NCBI RefSeq assembly: GCF_048771995.1
Contig: NC_133024.1
Coordinates: 997,001 to 1,061,000 of the forward strand
Source: Taeniopygia guttata
Taxonomy: Eukaryota > Chordata > Aves > Passeriformes > Estrildidae
Length of the DNA stretch: 64,000 bases
Reading direction: 5' to 3'
Below the pieces are notes generated by a model. It made no database searches. It saw only the letters and a program-made list of their open reading frames with translations, and was not told where the DNA came from. Numbering within the stretch: the first letter of the stretch is position 1; each line of letters opens with the position of its first letter. Below are positions 39,901 through 49,219 of the stretch, in pieces. The position numbers and the translations under genes were made by a program.

Positions 39901-42900
39901 ACACTGAGAACCCAAGTGGAACACTTAGTATAAGCTCCATTGCAGACAGAAGAATAAATTGTCTTTACCTAGAGGCTCCAGCTAGTCTCTAGAAACACAT
40001 CTTTTTTCAAGGATCTGAAAAATGTACAGGTTTAATATCTAAATACTTGCTGTCTCTCTGAAGTCTAAATAATTTCTCAGTATTGTGCTGGTAACAATTT
40101 GTGTAAAAATTATGGAACACCTATAAATGCTATTTGAAAATCTCTTGCATATTGAAATAAACAGAAAATTAATACAGAACAGATTTAAAGGTAGCTTTAA
40201 AGAAACCAAACTTCTAAATGTTTAAAGATCAATTCAGTTTACTGAAAGACCTCTAGAGATGAGTGTCTTGATATCACATATCAACCATATCAAAACATAA
40301 ATAAAATTCAGAAAACTGCAATTAAATTCTGTTAGGTTGACCCTGTGAGCTGCATCCTCAGTTAAAAGTTACTGACAGAAGCTTTTTGAGGTAAGTACAT
40401 GTAAACTGACAGCTATGCCTCTGAGGAGGAATGAAAAATAAACTCAGCATCTTTTACAATTTCAGGTCTTCCCTGCAACACTTCGAAGCATTCTGAATAT
40501 ACAGACTAGGCTAAACAATGATTATTCATAAACCACAAACCTACAGAACTCAGCAGTGTCAAAATCACCTGCATTTTCATTACCTGTGCACTTTGTTTTT
40601 AACAGCCTCTCCTGATAAGAAACCACTTATGGGCAAGTTTAGTTGCAGCCAGAAAACAGGGCAGAAAATGCTTATTCATTTATATTTAAAATTAAGTGAT
40701 TTAGGGAATAATAACTGTTTCATTATGACAAACATATTCATTTTGTCACAAAGTCATTAGGTTTCCCAGCTCCTGCTAATAAATCTAGATCTATATTTTT
40801 ATTTCCATTTGTCAACTGCAGAAATTACAGCTTCAACATTTTCTTGGATAAAACAATTACCTAGCTGACAACTCTGAAGATGATGATTTTATCTTATAAT
40901 AGCTTATTAATAATTTTCCATAATCTCAAAGAAACCAAGATATTTGCTCTTGGCAACAGAGAAAGAAGTGATACATCAGCAACCTTAATTACTTAAGTGT
41001 CTTGACAGTAACACAGAGGTGAAAAACTCTTTTTTTTTTTTTTCACTTCCTTCCACTACTAATCACCATATTGTTTAAGGGATATTTTAATTGTTTTAAA
41101 GAACTGATAAAGCTTAGGCTAATGAGTGTGGACTACAGAACAAAAAGGGATGAGAAAAAAGAATTCTGAGAAGCTTCTTGCATATCTAAAGATATCTAGG
41201 GCTAGAATGACAGTTCACACTTAGAGAGTAATGGACACCTTTCAGGACTCCGAGCAGGTTAACCGGCAGTAAGTAATTCCTCTAGTTAGCACTCTCTATT
41301 ACACAAAGGAAAGGCTACAGCTGCCATTAGACCAGTGAAGCATGATTCTCTAGAGGTGAACCACCAAACAGCTTGAAAACCATCTCTGCAAGGCACAAAC
41401 AATTAGCTAGAGACCAGAGACACTCATCTTCAAGAAAGACTGTAAAACTCTGAATATGCAAACAGAGATAATCTAATTTTGAGATTACTTCTTACCCAAT
41501 TGATTCGTCGTCATTAGAGCTGTGTCTGTTGCAATCCTTTTGCCTTTTTCCTTTTGTGGAAGGCTTTCTGTTGTTGGCACTTAATCCCCACTGAAACAAA
41601 ATAAATAAAATTGGCAGATTTCAAAAAACCTGAGTATGTCATAATGGATAATGCACTAGGAAAATAGGACACCGAAACAATGCAAGTGACCAAAGTTATG
41701 AAGAGCATATACAACAATTTTGCAAATAATTAATTTGCTTGATTTAAAGAATCCACATACCACCTGAGCTTGAACAGAACTTTTTTTCTCCTGAAGAAAT
41801 ATACAGGACAATTCCATCGTTTCCCAATTTCAAGGGGTACTATACCAAACACAGACTTAAATATTAGGCCTGTTCCACAAGATGCAGAAAGTAGAGGCTA
41901 ATGCTGTACATCTAGGCAAATTTTACAGGCTACAATATGGATATAAAATATATAAAATTCTGAGAAGGAAAAGCAATTTGAAGGTTTGGTACTTAGGTGG
42001 CAAACCCCAGAACAGCAAGACTTCAATTTTTTCCAAATTCTCTTACCTTACCAGAAAGTACTTACATTTTCAAATTAAATAAATGAAGCCTCACTAAAAC
42101 ATAGTTATTGCTGCAATTCCAGGAACCTCCAATCCTCCTTCTAATCTTCCTCATTTCTTAAAATTCAAAATATAATAAACCCAAGAGATGCTTGAAAATG
42201 ATGGCACTCAGGCTGAAAGCAAACAAACTTATCTTCATTTGTGACTAAGTGTGGTTTGAAAGGGCATCTGCAAAGTTCATGCCCGTGCATATTCTACAAC
42301 CTTTAATGAAGTCTGAAAGGCACATCCCAAACTTTTCACTACCCTAAGGACTCAGTCTAATGCCAAATAACCCATTATTCAAGCTGGGAGCAAGGAATTG
42401 ACTTGCTGAGCCTCTCCCCTCTTCTGCCTTCAAACACCATCTAGATCACCTCATACCACCGGTGTTCAAGCACAGGAGAGACCTGTACATCCAAATCACT
42501 GAAAACTGCACCAAGTTTCTCAAACAACAAGGTGACAACTCTGGCAACTCACAACCAAGTTTTTTAAAGTAGAACATAAAATGCAGGCACTGTTTAAAGC
42601 ATTTGAAATCTCCCAATATATGGGAAAGCTTGAAATATTTATAGACACAGGTGGGAAAAATAAGAAATAGAAAATTAGACAACATCCAAGAAATAATAAG
42701 GAAATAAAGTATTTTTCAATTCACCATTCAAATAATCATTTTTATAGAGGCAGAGGGAAATACAGGAAGAACTCCACGCAAGTGCTGTCTGAATGTGCCT
42801 GACAGGTGGCTGCTTGTAGCCACAGCAGACAGCACCTCACATTTCAAACCCTGACTGCAGTGGCCAATCTGCTCAGAGAGCTTTACCAGTACAGAACACA

Positions 42901-45900
42901 GCCCACAGGAGTCTCTGCTGCAGCGTTCTCAGGTGACCTGGCCAACCAAGAGACCTGGGTCACATCACCACTGCTGCTCGGAGTCAAGAAAAGTGCCTGC
43001 CTTCCCTCACCACACCGTTCAACCTCCTCTGAGGCAGAGCAGGTCTGTTTATTCAGGCCCATGATTCTGAAAGCACTGAAGCCAGCAACAAACTCTGGAT
43101 GCTGAGCTGAAGGAAACAAGAGTAGCAAAATGTGTTTCCAACACTTAACATTTGAAACACTTACGAAATTTGGAACAGATTTATAGAGGCAAATACTTGC
43201 TTTTATACATGCCTGAAATAATCCAGACACTCGGTTATGATAAATGCCATAAGACTCTTACAGTCTTTTAGTCTTAATACAGTTACTTCTGTATTAGCAC
43301 CTAAAAGTCTATCAAGAGGCATAGAGTGCTTCAGATATTCTCTTAAAAGCTTAAGCTCTTGGATAACTGAAAACTCAATGTAAGTTATTTCCATATAACA
43401 AAAAGGTTGGTAAGTGATTTTAATACAACCTAAAACTTCAGCACTCGGAAGACAATCAACTAAAAAAATTAAATATCATATTTACCTTTAAATGAATGAT
43501 TCTCGAGGTAGTTTCAAACTATGCCCAAAGACAAACTGCTTTTCAATGATTTAGGAAACATGGCACTAAGACTCCCATGTCTGTAAATGTGTGCTTGCAA
43601 ACATTTACAAACAGATTTCAGACTTACAGACTTGTCTCTCTCAAGACAGCCTGAATTAGTTACTTGTCACAAGGCAACACTTGGTGTTGAAAAATCCCAG
43701 CCTCCAAAACTAAACCAAAACCTCATGTAGCATTCTCCTAGACACTTTACACTCTGAAGAACTTCTCTTTACCTCTTTTAAAGGGTAGTCACAATGGTGG
43801 GAGCCTGGGAGCCTTGCCAAAGGGGACTGAACTTGGACATCCTCTGACTTGGTGTTTGTTTTCTTCTTTGGTATACGAAACTGAAAATAGATGATGTTAC
43901 ACATGGTAAAACTAAATTATCCACTGGTGCTATAAGCTGACATACCTCCATGTACAATGTTGTCTTAACTGGGCAAAATAAAGCTGTAAGGGAAGCCCTG
44001 ACTTGTGACTTTACTTGAAATGCATTCCTCATTAATGCTTGATCCCAAATCATGTGTCATACCACATGATGAGCTAGTTTTAACACATGAACCATCTGCA
44101 AAAGCTCCATCTCATTAACGTCACATCTTCAAACATGACAAAAAGGTGATAACCAATCCACTGGCACAGTTCTTGGTTCATTTTAATTTGTTTACATTGT
44201 TAACTGTCTCAGCTTAGAGAATGATAGCAAATGATAACAAAATAGCTTCATGTCATGACCAGGTTTGCGTTCTCAAAAGTTCAGGATGAAGAACAATTAC
44301 ATCTTACTGTTCTTTATTGTACAAATATTTTAGTATGATACTTTAGCATCAAACAGACTTTAATGTACTCAAAATGATATCAGCTATTGTCATTGCCAAC
44401 TCACACAGAAATGGAGCCAGCATTTTGAAAGTAATTATTGAAAGCAGCTAGTAATCCACATGAATTCACCAGTTCAGAAAAAAATCATACGTAGGAAAGT
44501 AGGTTTGTTCATTGAAAACCAAACAAAAAATAATCAAACTAAATTTGTACTGGTTCATCAAGATAAGGAAACAAGAGGATATTTCTTATCAGTTAATTAA
44601 ACTAGTTAAAATATCAACTGAAAGAATAAAAGTGCAAGCATCGATATTGCTCCAGGCATCCTGAGAAGCAAAACCTGACATTGCAAGTACAACCAGATCA
44701 GAATGTATAAGGCAACATTTACACTTCTCAGAAAACTGAATCTAGCTCAGGCAGGAAAAGCTGAAGCTACTCCATATGATGGACACTGTAAAGCATCCTA
44801 TGAACTTGATTTGCAAGCCACCAGATGCCTTGCATTGTAACATGAAATTACAAGCAGGGATTCCAGAACAGTGACTCTGACAACTTAATTATTAGCACCT
44901 TAAGTGCATTCATTAGCTCAGCAGGTAGTCCTTCAGACAGACCATAAGGAAGCATGCTGCACCATAGTGAGGTAATATTTCAATCCTTCAGTCTCAATCG
45001 TGACTGCTCTTACTCCTTCCCTAAACTTCTTTGAAACTAAGATTAAAGTTTTGTAATTAGACCCAAATTTCTATACAGTATCTCAGGCTGCCTTTGCTGG
45101 TCAAAAACTGCAAAAAATATTCCTTTAATAACAGATTCCTCAAACTCTAAAGGATACAAATGTCACACACAGGCAACAACTTCTCCCTTCCTTTTCTATC
45201 AACACAGAAGGATTGAAACATTTTTTTATTCAAGAACTTCTACAAGTAAATTGTTTCAAATTTGTTTGGTTGGTTTTGTTTTAGAAGTGGCCTGACATTT
45301 ATCAGTCAGAATGCATATTTCTGATCTGCACTGTAATGGCTTGGAACAGATCTCTTACTTCAGACCTCCACCTGCTGCCTGACTAGCAGCTTATGTTTTG
45401 ATAGTCCAAAGAACATACAATTATCTAGAATTTTAACATGCATTTAAAATTAAAGAGGTTCTGATAACCTCTGTAATGACATAACAGACAACATTAAGTA
45501 CAGATAAAGTCAGACTCAGTAAAAAGAAGAGACAACTGACAGAAAGGGATAAAAAGCACAAGATACATAAACCAGCAACATTTCCAGCTTACCACGCAGC
45601 ACCTTCCTAATGCTTGCACTCATTAAGAAGACGCTGGTTTACAGCACCCACAACTAACTTACAGAGCAAGCACAAAGTCAACAGGCAAAGAGAGGTCTGA
45701 ATCTATGCTAAACACAAGGTATGCAGTTGCCTCAGCTTTTCCCAAATAAGAAGTGACTAACTCTACACATACGTGTGCGTACGCACTCAGCAGACTCATC
45801 TAAAGCAGCAAAACTTTCCCGAAGGTTCCCACCTGTAGAAGCAAGGGCCAGAGAAAGTGCATAAGCACAGTGCTGGAAACAGCTCATTTCTCAACCACCA

Positions 45901-46367
45901 TGTCCCCTAGACCTCACCCAATCACACCAGCTCCTTTGTCCACCATCTGTTCTCACCCACTGCTAGAAACTGCTTCTAACAGGGATATTTTAGGAAAAAA
46001 CACACACTAGCATAAGAAGCCTCTGAGTACATCTCTGCAGATAAAGTTTTACACAGTTTTGCAGCTGTTTTCTATTTACTTAAAATTACTCTAAAATTTT
46101 AGGTGTTAGCCTAGGTCTTAAAATAACTTTGAAAATACCCTGTTTATACCTAATCAAATGCTAAGCCTATAACATATTAATAAGTGTACAACAGTAGACA
46201 TTAGTATTGACTGCTACCACAATAAACAGTTTGTCAAGAAAGCATGTTCCAACAAAGTGAAGAATTAATGAGAACACCCTAGGATACCTACAGCCTCAAA
46301 ATAAAATGTTGACAATTTCAGGAACACTTACACTGACATGACTTGAGGTTGATGTTCGTCCTGACAT
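15808..46367 (-). CDS. SENP7: Sentrin/SUMO-specific protease 7, complete coding region in 22 exons
   Basis: SENP7 is a nuclear cysteine protease (ULP/C48 family) that trims SUMO2/3 chains and is tethered to HP1 heterochromatin. The 22 coding exons listed separately total 2889 nt and stay in phase throughout, giving 962 residues (human about 1050). Seen: an HP1-type PxVxL motif PKVIL near residue 82; a SUMO-interacting motif [11 protein letters not shown] near 359; and the split catalytic domain from about 650, with catalytic His in SHWYMAV (about 772), Asp in CILILDSLK (about 851), and Gln and Cys in [13 protein letters not shown] (about 898 and 904). The C-terminus ends QQQSGSSS. The ATG at 46367 (context ACCATGT) was chosen because the promoter-side sequence has no in-frame ATG in the likely first exon. 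A longer N-terminus like human MDKRKLGRR is not excluded. Some poorly conserved middle exons could be missing. Confidence 0.93.
16623..16671. repeat. Three-arm alternating inverted repeat
   Basis: TTACAAACACCTT (16623-16635) is followed by its exact reverse complement at 16649-16661. A third copy of the first orientation (AAACACCTTGT) follows at once, so two competing hairpins can form. It lies in the last SENP7 intron. Confidence 0.75.
16928..17122. repeat. Minisatellite, about 69-bp unit, 2.8 copies
   Basis: Units begin CCCCAAGGCCCCAGGGTCTG. The first lacks about 14 bp present in the second and third. It sits in a GC-richer patch (about 16780-17640) inside the SENP7 intron between the last two coding exons. 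The repeated peptide in the open frames comes from this repeat, not from a gene. Confidence 0.85.
18167..18317 (-). CDS. SENP7: SENP7 exon with catalytic Cys
   Basis: [18 protein letters not shown], then [20 protein letters not shown]: the oxyanion Gln and nucleophile Cys are both present. Confidence 0.97.
20371..20439 (-). CDS. SENP7: SENP7 exon with catalytic Asp
   Basis: [19 protein letters not shown] is nearly identical to human [25 protein letters not shown] donor. Confidence 0.96.
20662..20699 (-). CDS. SENP7: SENP7 micro-exon (38 nt)
   Basis: [12 protein letters not shown] plus 2 nt; the junction completes KR before PCILILD, as in human [14 protein letters not shown]. Confidence 0.85.
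21030..21082 (-). CDS. SENP7: SENP7 exon, catalytic-domain insertion
   Basis: [17 protein letters not shown], phase 1 to 0, GTAAGT donor. It belongs to the variable insertion between catalytic His and Asp. Confidence 0.82.
21553..21683 (-). CDS. SENP7: SENP7 exon with catalytic His and GC-rich insert
   Basis: [16 protein letters not shown] carries the catalytic His. The rest ([20 protein letters not shown]...) is Ala/Arg-rich and GC-rich, unlike the AT-rich neighbours. It replaces the Gln/Ser-rich insertion loop of the human protein. Confidence 0.95.
22472..22564 (-). CDS. SENP7: SENP7 exon, [18 protein letters not shown]
   Basis: [18 protein letters not shown], then [11 protein letters not shown], is nearly identical to human. 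The next exon follows with SHW. Confidence 0.96.
22882..23001 (-). CDS. SENP7: SENP7 exon, [11 protein letters not shown]
   Basis: [20 protein letters not shown]...FFYKCLTR matches human [20 protein letters not shown] and FFYKCLTR. Confidence 0.96.
23534..23650 (-). CDS. SENP7: SENP7 exon, LIVYPPPP and [12 protein letters not shown]
   Basis: This is the start of the protease fold. [20 protein letters not shown], then [14 protein letters not shown], is nearly identical to human. Confidence 0.97.
24357..24490 (-). CDS. SENP7: SENP7 exon, [12 protein letters not shown] block
   Basis: [20 protein letters not shown] and [10 protein letters not shown] match human PTYTFLQKQSSGCYSLSITS and EEWREVRHTG. 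Confidence 0.93.
25322..25368. repeat. Hairpin, 19-bp arms, 9-nt loop
   Basis: TAAAGCATTGGTACTTGCC pairs with the right arm at 25350-25368 with a single G-T style mismatch. It is intronic in SENP7. Confidence 0.85.
25542..25804 (-). CDS. SENP7: SENP7 exon, [10 protein letters not shown] block
   Basis: [17 protein letters not shown]...[15 protein letters not shown] is comparable to human SKSSEFIFLEL and SSKESSFIHYYC. Confidence 0.9.
26757..27280 (+). mobile_element. CR1 LINE, 3' fragment
   Basis: It follows the CR1 3' end closely: TTTTGGGCATCACAA, GCATCCAGAGGAGGGCCAC, GGAACAGGCTCCCCAGGGAA, and a TTCTGATTCTGT tail. It lies antisense in a SENP7 intron. It is 5'-truncated and has no intact reverse transcriptase frame. 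Confidence 0.9.
27387..27554 (-). CDS. SENP7: SENP7 exon, [13 protein letters not shown] block
   Basis: [20 protein letters not shown] matches human NEISLLVDTTHLKRFGLWKS, and [17 protein letters not shown] matches ILFFWVSSDYLQEIQTQ. Confidence 0.94.
28323..28356 (-). CDS. SENP7: SENP7 micro-exon (34 nt)
   Basis: [11 protein letters not shown] matches human TITKKYIKIPFQ. Phase 0 to 1. Confidence 0.88.
29774..29920 (-). CDS. SENP7: SENP7 exon, start of the N-terminal beta region
   Basis: 49 codons, phase 0. [16 protein letters not shown] matches human LQLDFIFTSVYIGKIK. The polypyrimidine tract next to the acceptor is a long T run. Confidence 0.92.
30830..30987 (-). CDS. SENP7: SENP7 exon, SUMO-interacting motif
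   Basis: The junction gives [16 protein letters not shown], matching human EPIVVSSDEEGP: a hydrophobic SIM core followed by Ser and acidic residues. Confidence 0.92.
31546..31897 (-). CDS. SENP7: SENP7 exon, long linker exon
   Basis: 117 codons plus 1 nt, from [14 protein letters not shown] to HLVSIDP. Ends at GTATGT just before the SUMO-interacting motif. Confidence 0.88.
32844..33013 (-). CDS. SENP7: SENP7 exon, linker region
   Basis: Encodes [16 protein letters not shown]...PQKSLAFS, with a basic cluster [17 protein letters not shown] donor, phase 1 to 0. Confidence 0.8.
33760..33875 (-). CDS. SENP7: SENP7 exon, linker region
   Basis: Encodes [17 protein letters not shown]...RRRELQKK. 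Phases fit both neighbours. The donor GTTTGT is non-optimal. Confidence 0.75.
37235..37432 (-). CDS. SENP7: SENP7 exon, PxVxL / VILTNVL block
   Basis: [18 protein letters not shown] ... SFLSER matches human IPRVILTNVLGTELGRKY ... YLSER. It carries the HP1-binding PxVxL motif. Confidence 0.93.
41496..41590 (-). CDS. SENP7: SENP7 exon, basic Lys/Arg/Ser-rich
   Basis: Encodes [17 protein letters not shown]...SSNDDESIG, phase 0 to 2, with TTTCAG and GTAAGA boundaries. It is placed by phase and position; sequence conservation is low. Confidence 0.75.
43773..43880 (-). CDS. SENP7: SENP7 exon, [11 protein letters not shown] block
   Basis: 36 codons, phase 0 at both ends. [14 protein letters not shown] matches human KPEDVHVQSPLSKF. 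Confidence 0.9.
46332..46367 (-). CDS. SENP7: SENP7 coding exon 1 ([12 protein letters not shown])
   Basis: The exon itself runs to 46378, after a pyrimidine tract and AG. The first ATG is at 46367 and the exon ends in phase 0 at GTAAGT. Weak similarity to human GRRPSSS supports it. Confidence 0.65.
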
Positions 46368-46504
46368 GGTCTTCCTTACTGGAAAAAAAATACAAAGAAA
46401 AAAAAAATAAATTTAAGAATTTCTAGTTTATTAAGAGGGAAGTAGAACCACAGCAGCAAGCACTAAGAAAGAATAAGAAAATTTTTGAGCAATCTAGAAC
46501 AAAA

Positions 46505-46815
46505 GAACAACATTCATAATATGGCTTGGGTTGGATAGGGAATATAAAAGATTTTATAGTTCAGCCATCCTGTCATGGGCAGGGATTCTTTCAACTGATC
46601 AGTTTGCTTAAAGCTATTCAACCTGACTTTGAACACTCCCAGGGATGGGGCATCCACTGCTTCTCTGGGCAACCTGTTCCAGTCTCACTATTCTTATTGT
46701 AAAAAAATATTTCTTCCTCGTGTCCAGTCCACACCTACCCTCTTTCAATTTATGACCATCCCCTCTTGCCCCATCACTACAGGCCTTGGTAAAAAGTAAT
46801 TGACAGCCACAATAC
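46505..46815 (-). mobile_element. CR1 LINE, 3' fragment (older)
   Basis: On the minus strand it reads GTAGTGATGGGGCAAGAGGG, GACTGGAACAGGTTGCCCAG and GTGGATGCCCCATCCCTGG, which are CR1 landmarks. It is 5'-truncated and lies upstream of the first SENP7 coding exon. Confidence 0.85.
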
Positions 46816-47699
46816 AAGATAGACACACACCTGGGCAAGGCTCTGGATTGTCAGCACAGACTAAATTATTAATGAAATTGTCCTAGAATTTATCCTTAGC
46901 TAAGACATTTACTGATTAACTCCTTGCTGCAAGCACACAACTAATAAGCAGTTCACACTTAGACCAGTGAAACGCAGATGAAAAATCAAACCCCACAATT
47001 CCAATAAAGATTTGTAGGGAATACAGCGCTGGACCATGTGGGGACTCATTGCCCTTCAATGGATATGTGCACCTCTGAGAACTCCCCATCCTTTTTTATT
47101 ACCCTTACTAATTTCCATGCGCATAGAACTTCACAATAGGTTCATGCATATTCATTATGCTGATTTTGTGTTACACTCACAGCTAGTTACACTTGTACTC
47201 AGTTTTTGTCAGAAAGTACAGAAAGAACCCCTGGGTCACTCTGCGCTGTTTCAAGGTCTGAGGAGTCTTTCTTATCTCTTATCTTTTAGTGTAGAAATTT
47301 GCATTCTCTCTCCTTAGCTGGGGTAGTTTTGCTAGTGCTGTAGTTACTAGACTAAACAGCATATTTCACTTAGGTTAGTAAGCTCAAAGTGGCATATTTC
47401 ACCTTAATCCAAATGGATTTCTACCCTGGTAAATTTTCACTCTGTCTCACTAGAGCGTGAAAAGGAATAAAAAAGCACATCTGTACCACTGCAAGGATTC
47501 CAAGAATACGTAATATCCAAGGATTCCTGTTCAACCTATAAACTGTGTCGCTAGAAGAACACCACCTCCCAGATTCCAGCATTTATACGTATTCCAGTTA
47601 TATAGATTCTGTACGACTCTGGCATAAGACCTTCAAAGATCTGAAGTTTCTCGAGAAGCCAAGTTAGGGATTTTACGTCTCTCAGAGGTTGTTTTTTTT

Positions 47700-48760
47700 T
47701 TTAAGCTAGAGCTATAGTCCCCCTCCGCTGCCGGCCCCGGCTGCGGCGCTGCCCTCCTCCGGTCGGGCCCGCACGGCCGGAGCGGTTTGTGTACCGGGCC
47801 GGCCCCGGCACCGGCACTCACCGCACCGCCGGAGCGGTCTGTGTACCGGGCCGGCACCGGCACCGGCACTCACCGCACCCCCGGAGCTCCGTACCGGGCC
47901 GGGGCCGGGACACCAACACTCACCCCCGGAGCCGCGTACCGGGCTGGGCCGGCCCCGGCAGTACCAACACTCACCCCCGGCAGTACCAACACTCACCCCC
48001 GGAGCCCCGTACCGGGCCGGGGCCGGGACACCAACACTCACCCCCGGAGCCCCGTACCGGGCCGGGGCCGGGACACCAACACTCACCCCCGGAGCCCCGT
48101 ACCGGGCCGGCCCCGGCAGCACCAACACTCACCCCCGGCAGTACCAACACTCACCCCCGGAGCCCCGTACCGGGCCGGGGCCGGGACACCAACACTCACC
48201 CCCGGAGCCCCGTACCGGGCCGGGGCCGGGACACCAACACTCACCCCCGGAGCCCCGTACCGGGCCGGGGCCGGGACACCAACACTCACCCCCGGAGCCC
48301 CGTACCGGGCCGGCCCCGGCAGCACCAACACTCACCCCCGGCAGCACCAACACTCACCCCCGAGCCGCGTACCGGGCCGGCCCCGGCGGCACCGACACTC
48401 ACCCCCGGCGGCACCGACACTCACCCCCGGCGGCACCGACACTCACCCCGCAGCCGCGTACCGGGCCGCGGCCGCCGCCGCCCGCGCAGCTTCCCCCGGT
48501 AGTTCCGGGCCAGGCACCGCCCCTCGGGCCCTCCGCGCTTTAACCCGCTCGGGATGAGCTCGGTACCAGTCTTAGCGGCTAAAAGCCATGAGAGAAGAGC
48601 TAAAGCCGCATCGCCCGGCCCAGGTTTCAGCTGTTCCCTGCTAGTGCCGCTTGCCCAGCTGACAGCCAGAGCCGCCAGATCAGTCCCGTGTCGGGCAGCG
48701 CCGGGAGCGCCCTAAAGCCCCGGCTGGCCTCAGAAACCCTCCTGCGGCTGAGGGGAGACG
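47700..48760. promoter_or_regulatory. CpG island, likely shared SENP7/FAM172B promoter
   Basis: A very CpG-rich block lies between the minus-strand SENP7 start (46367) and the plus-strand FAM172B first coding exon (49187). The non-repetitive part is about 48470-48760. The head-to-head layout suggests bidirectional use. Transcription starts cannot be fixed from sequence. The minisatellite occupies much of the island. Confidence 0.7.
47773..48470. repeat. GC-rich minisatellite with repeated GTGAGTG on the minus strand
   Basis: It is built from units of about 45 bp (CACTCACCCCCGGAGCCCC..., then GTACCGGGCCGGGGCCGGGA) and shorter units of about 22 bp. ACTCACC occurs 17 times. On the minus (SENP7) strand each gives GGG|GTGAGTG, a match to the 5' splice-site consensus. 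There is no ATG on the minus strand. The long Pro/Thr/Gly-rich open frames on both strands are a by-product of the repeat. Confidence 0.92.
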
Positions 48761-48819
48761 AGAATTGGTAGCTGGGCTTTGGGGTGTTTTTTTGTTTGCT
48801 TGTTCTGTGCTTTTTCTTT

Positions 48820-48821
<2 letters not shown>

Positions 48822-48851
<30 letters not shown>
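48822..48851 (+). repeat. Run of 30 T followed by CAG
   Basis: A pure T run at the edge of the CpG island ends in CAGGACAGC, resembling a strong 3' splice site on the FAM172B strand. Confidence 0.85.
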
Positions 48852-49186
48852 CAGGACAGCTTCAGAATTGTAAGTTTTGTGTGGCGCTTTCAGCTTTGTT
48901 TTCTTCTTGGCAGCGGGAATTAAAACTGGTGTGGACAGATGTTTAGTTTCATACTCGAGGTTTAGCCTTAGTTTACTGTCAGGTGTGAATTGCAAAGGAG
49001 AGAGGCAAGTTTGTAACTTGGGACTATCTGAAGTGCTTTAGGTGGCCATGAACTACCAGCTACTGTCAGGTTTTGTAGGTACACACCCCAGCACGTCAAG
49101 TAATGAAAATTAAAACCATGACTGGGTTTATTTTTTTTCATGCAGAGGACTTGTCTACACTCCCAGAGTGAAGAAGATTTCCATCT

Positions 49187-49219
49187 ATGATGATGACAGA
49201 TTTTACAGAAGAGGATACG
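49187..49219 (+). CDS. FAM172B: FAM172B first coding exon (inferred)
   Basis: The sequence is a T-rich acceptor ending CAG at 49145, three tandem ATGs from 49187, an in-frame stop upstream at 49169, and a GTAATA donor after ACG. Phase 0 joins TGG at 50699. Confidence 0.5.

Noticed and set aside
47787-48557. Long Pro/Thr/Gly-rich open frames (256 and 237 aa plus strand; up to 138 aa minus strand)
   Set aside because: They are translations of the GC-rich minisatellite. Several frames are open at once, and none has a conserved family pattern.
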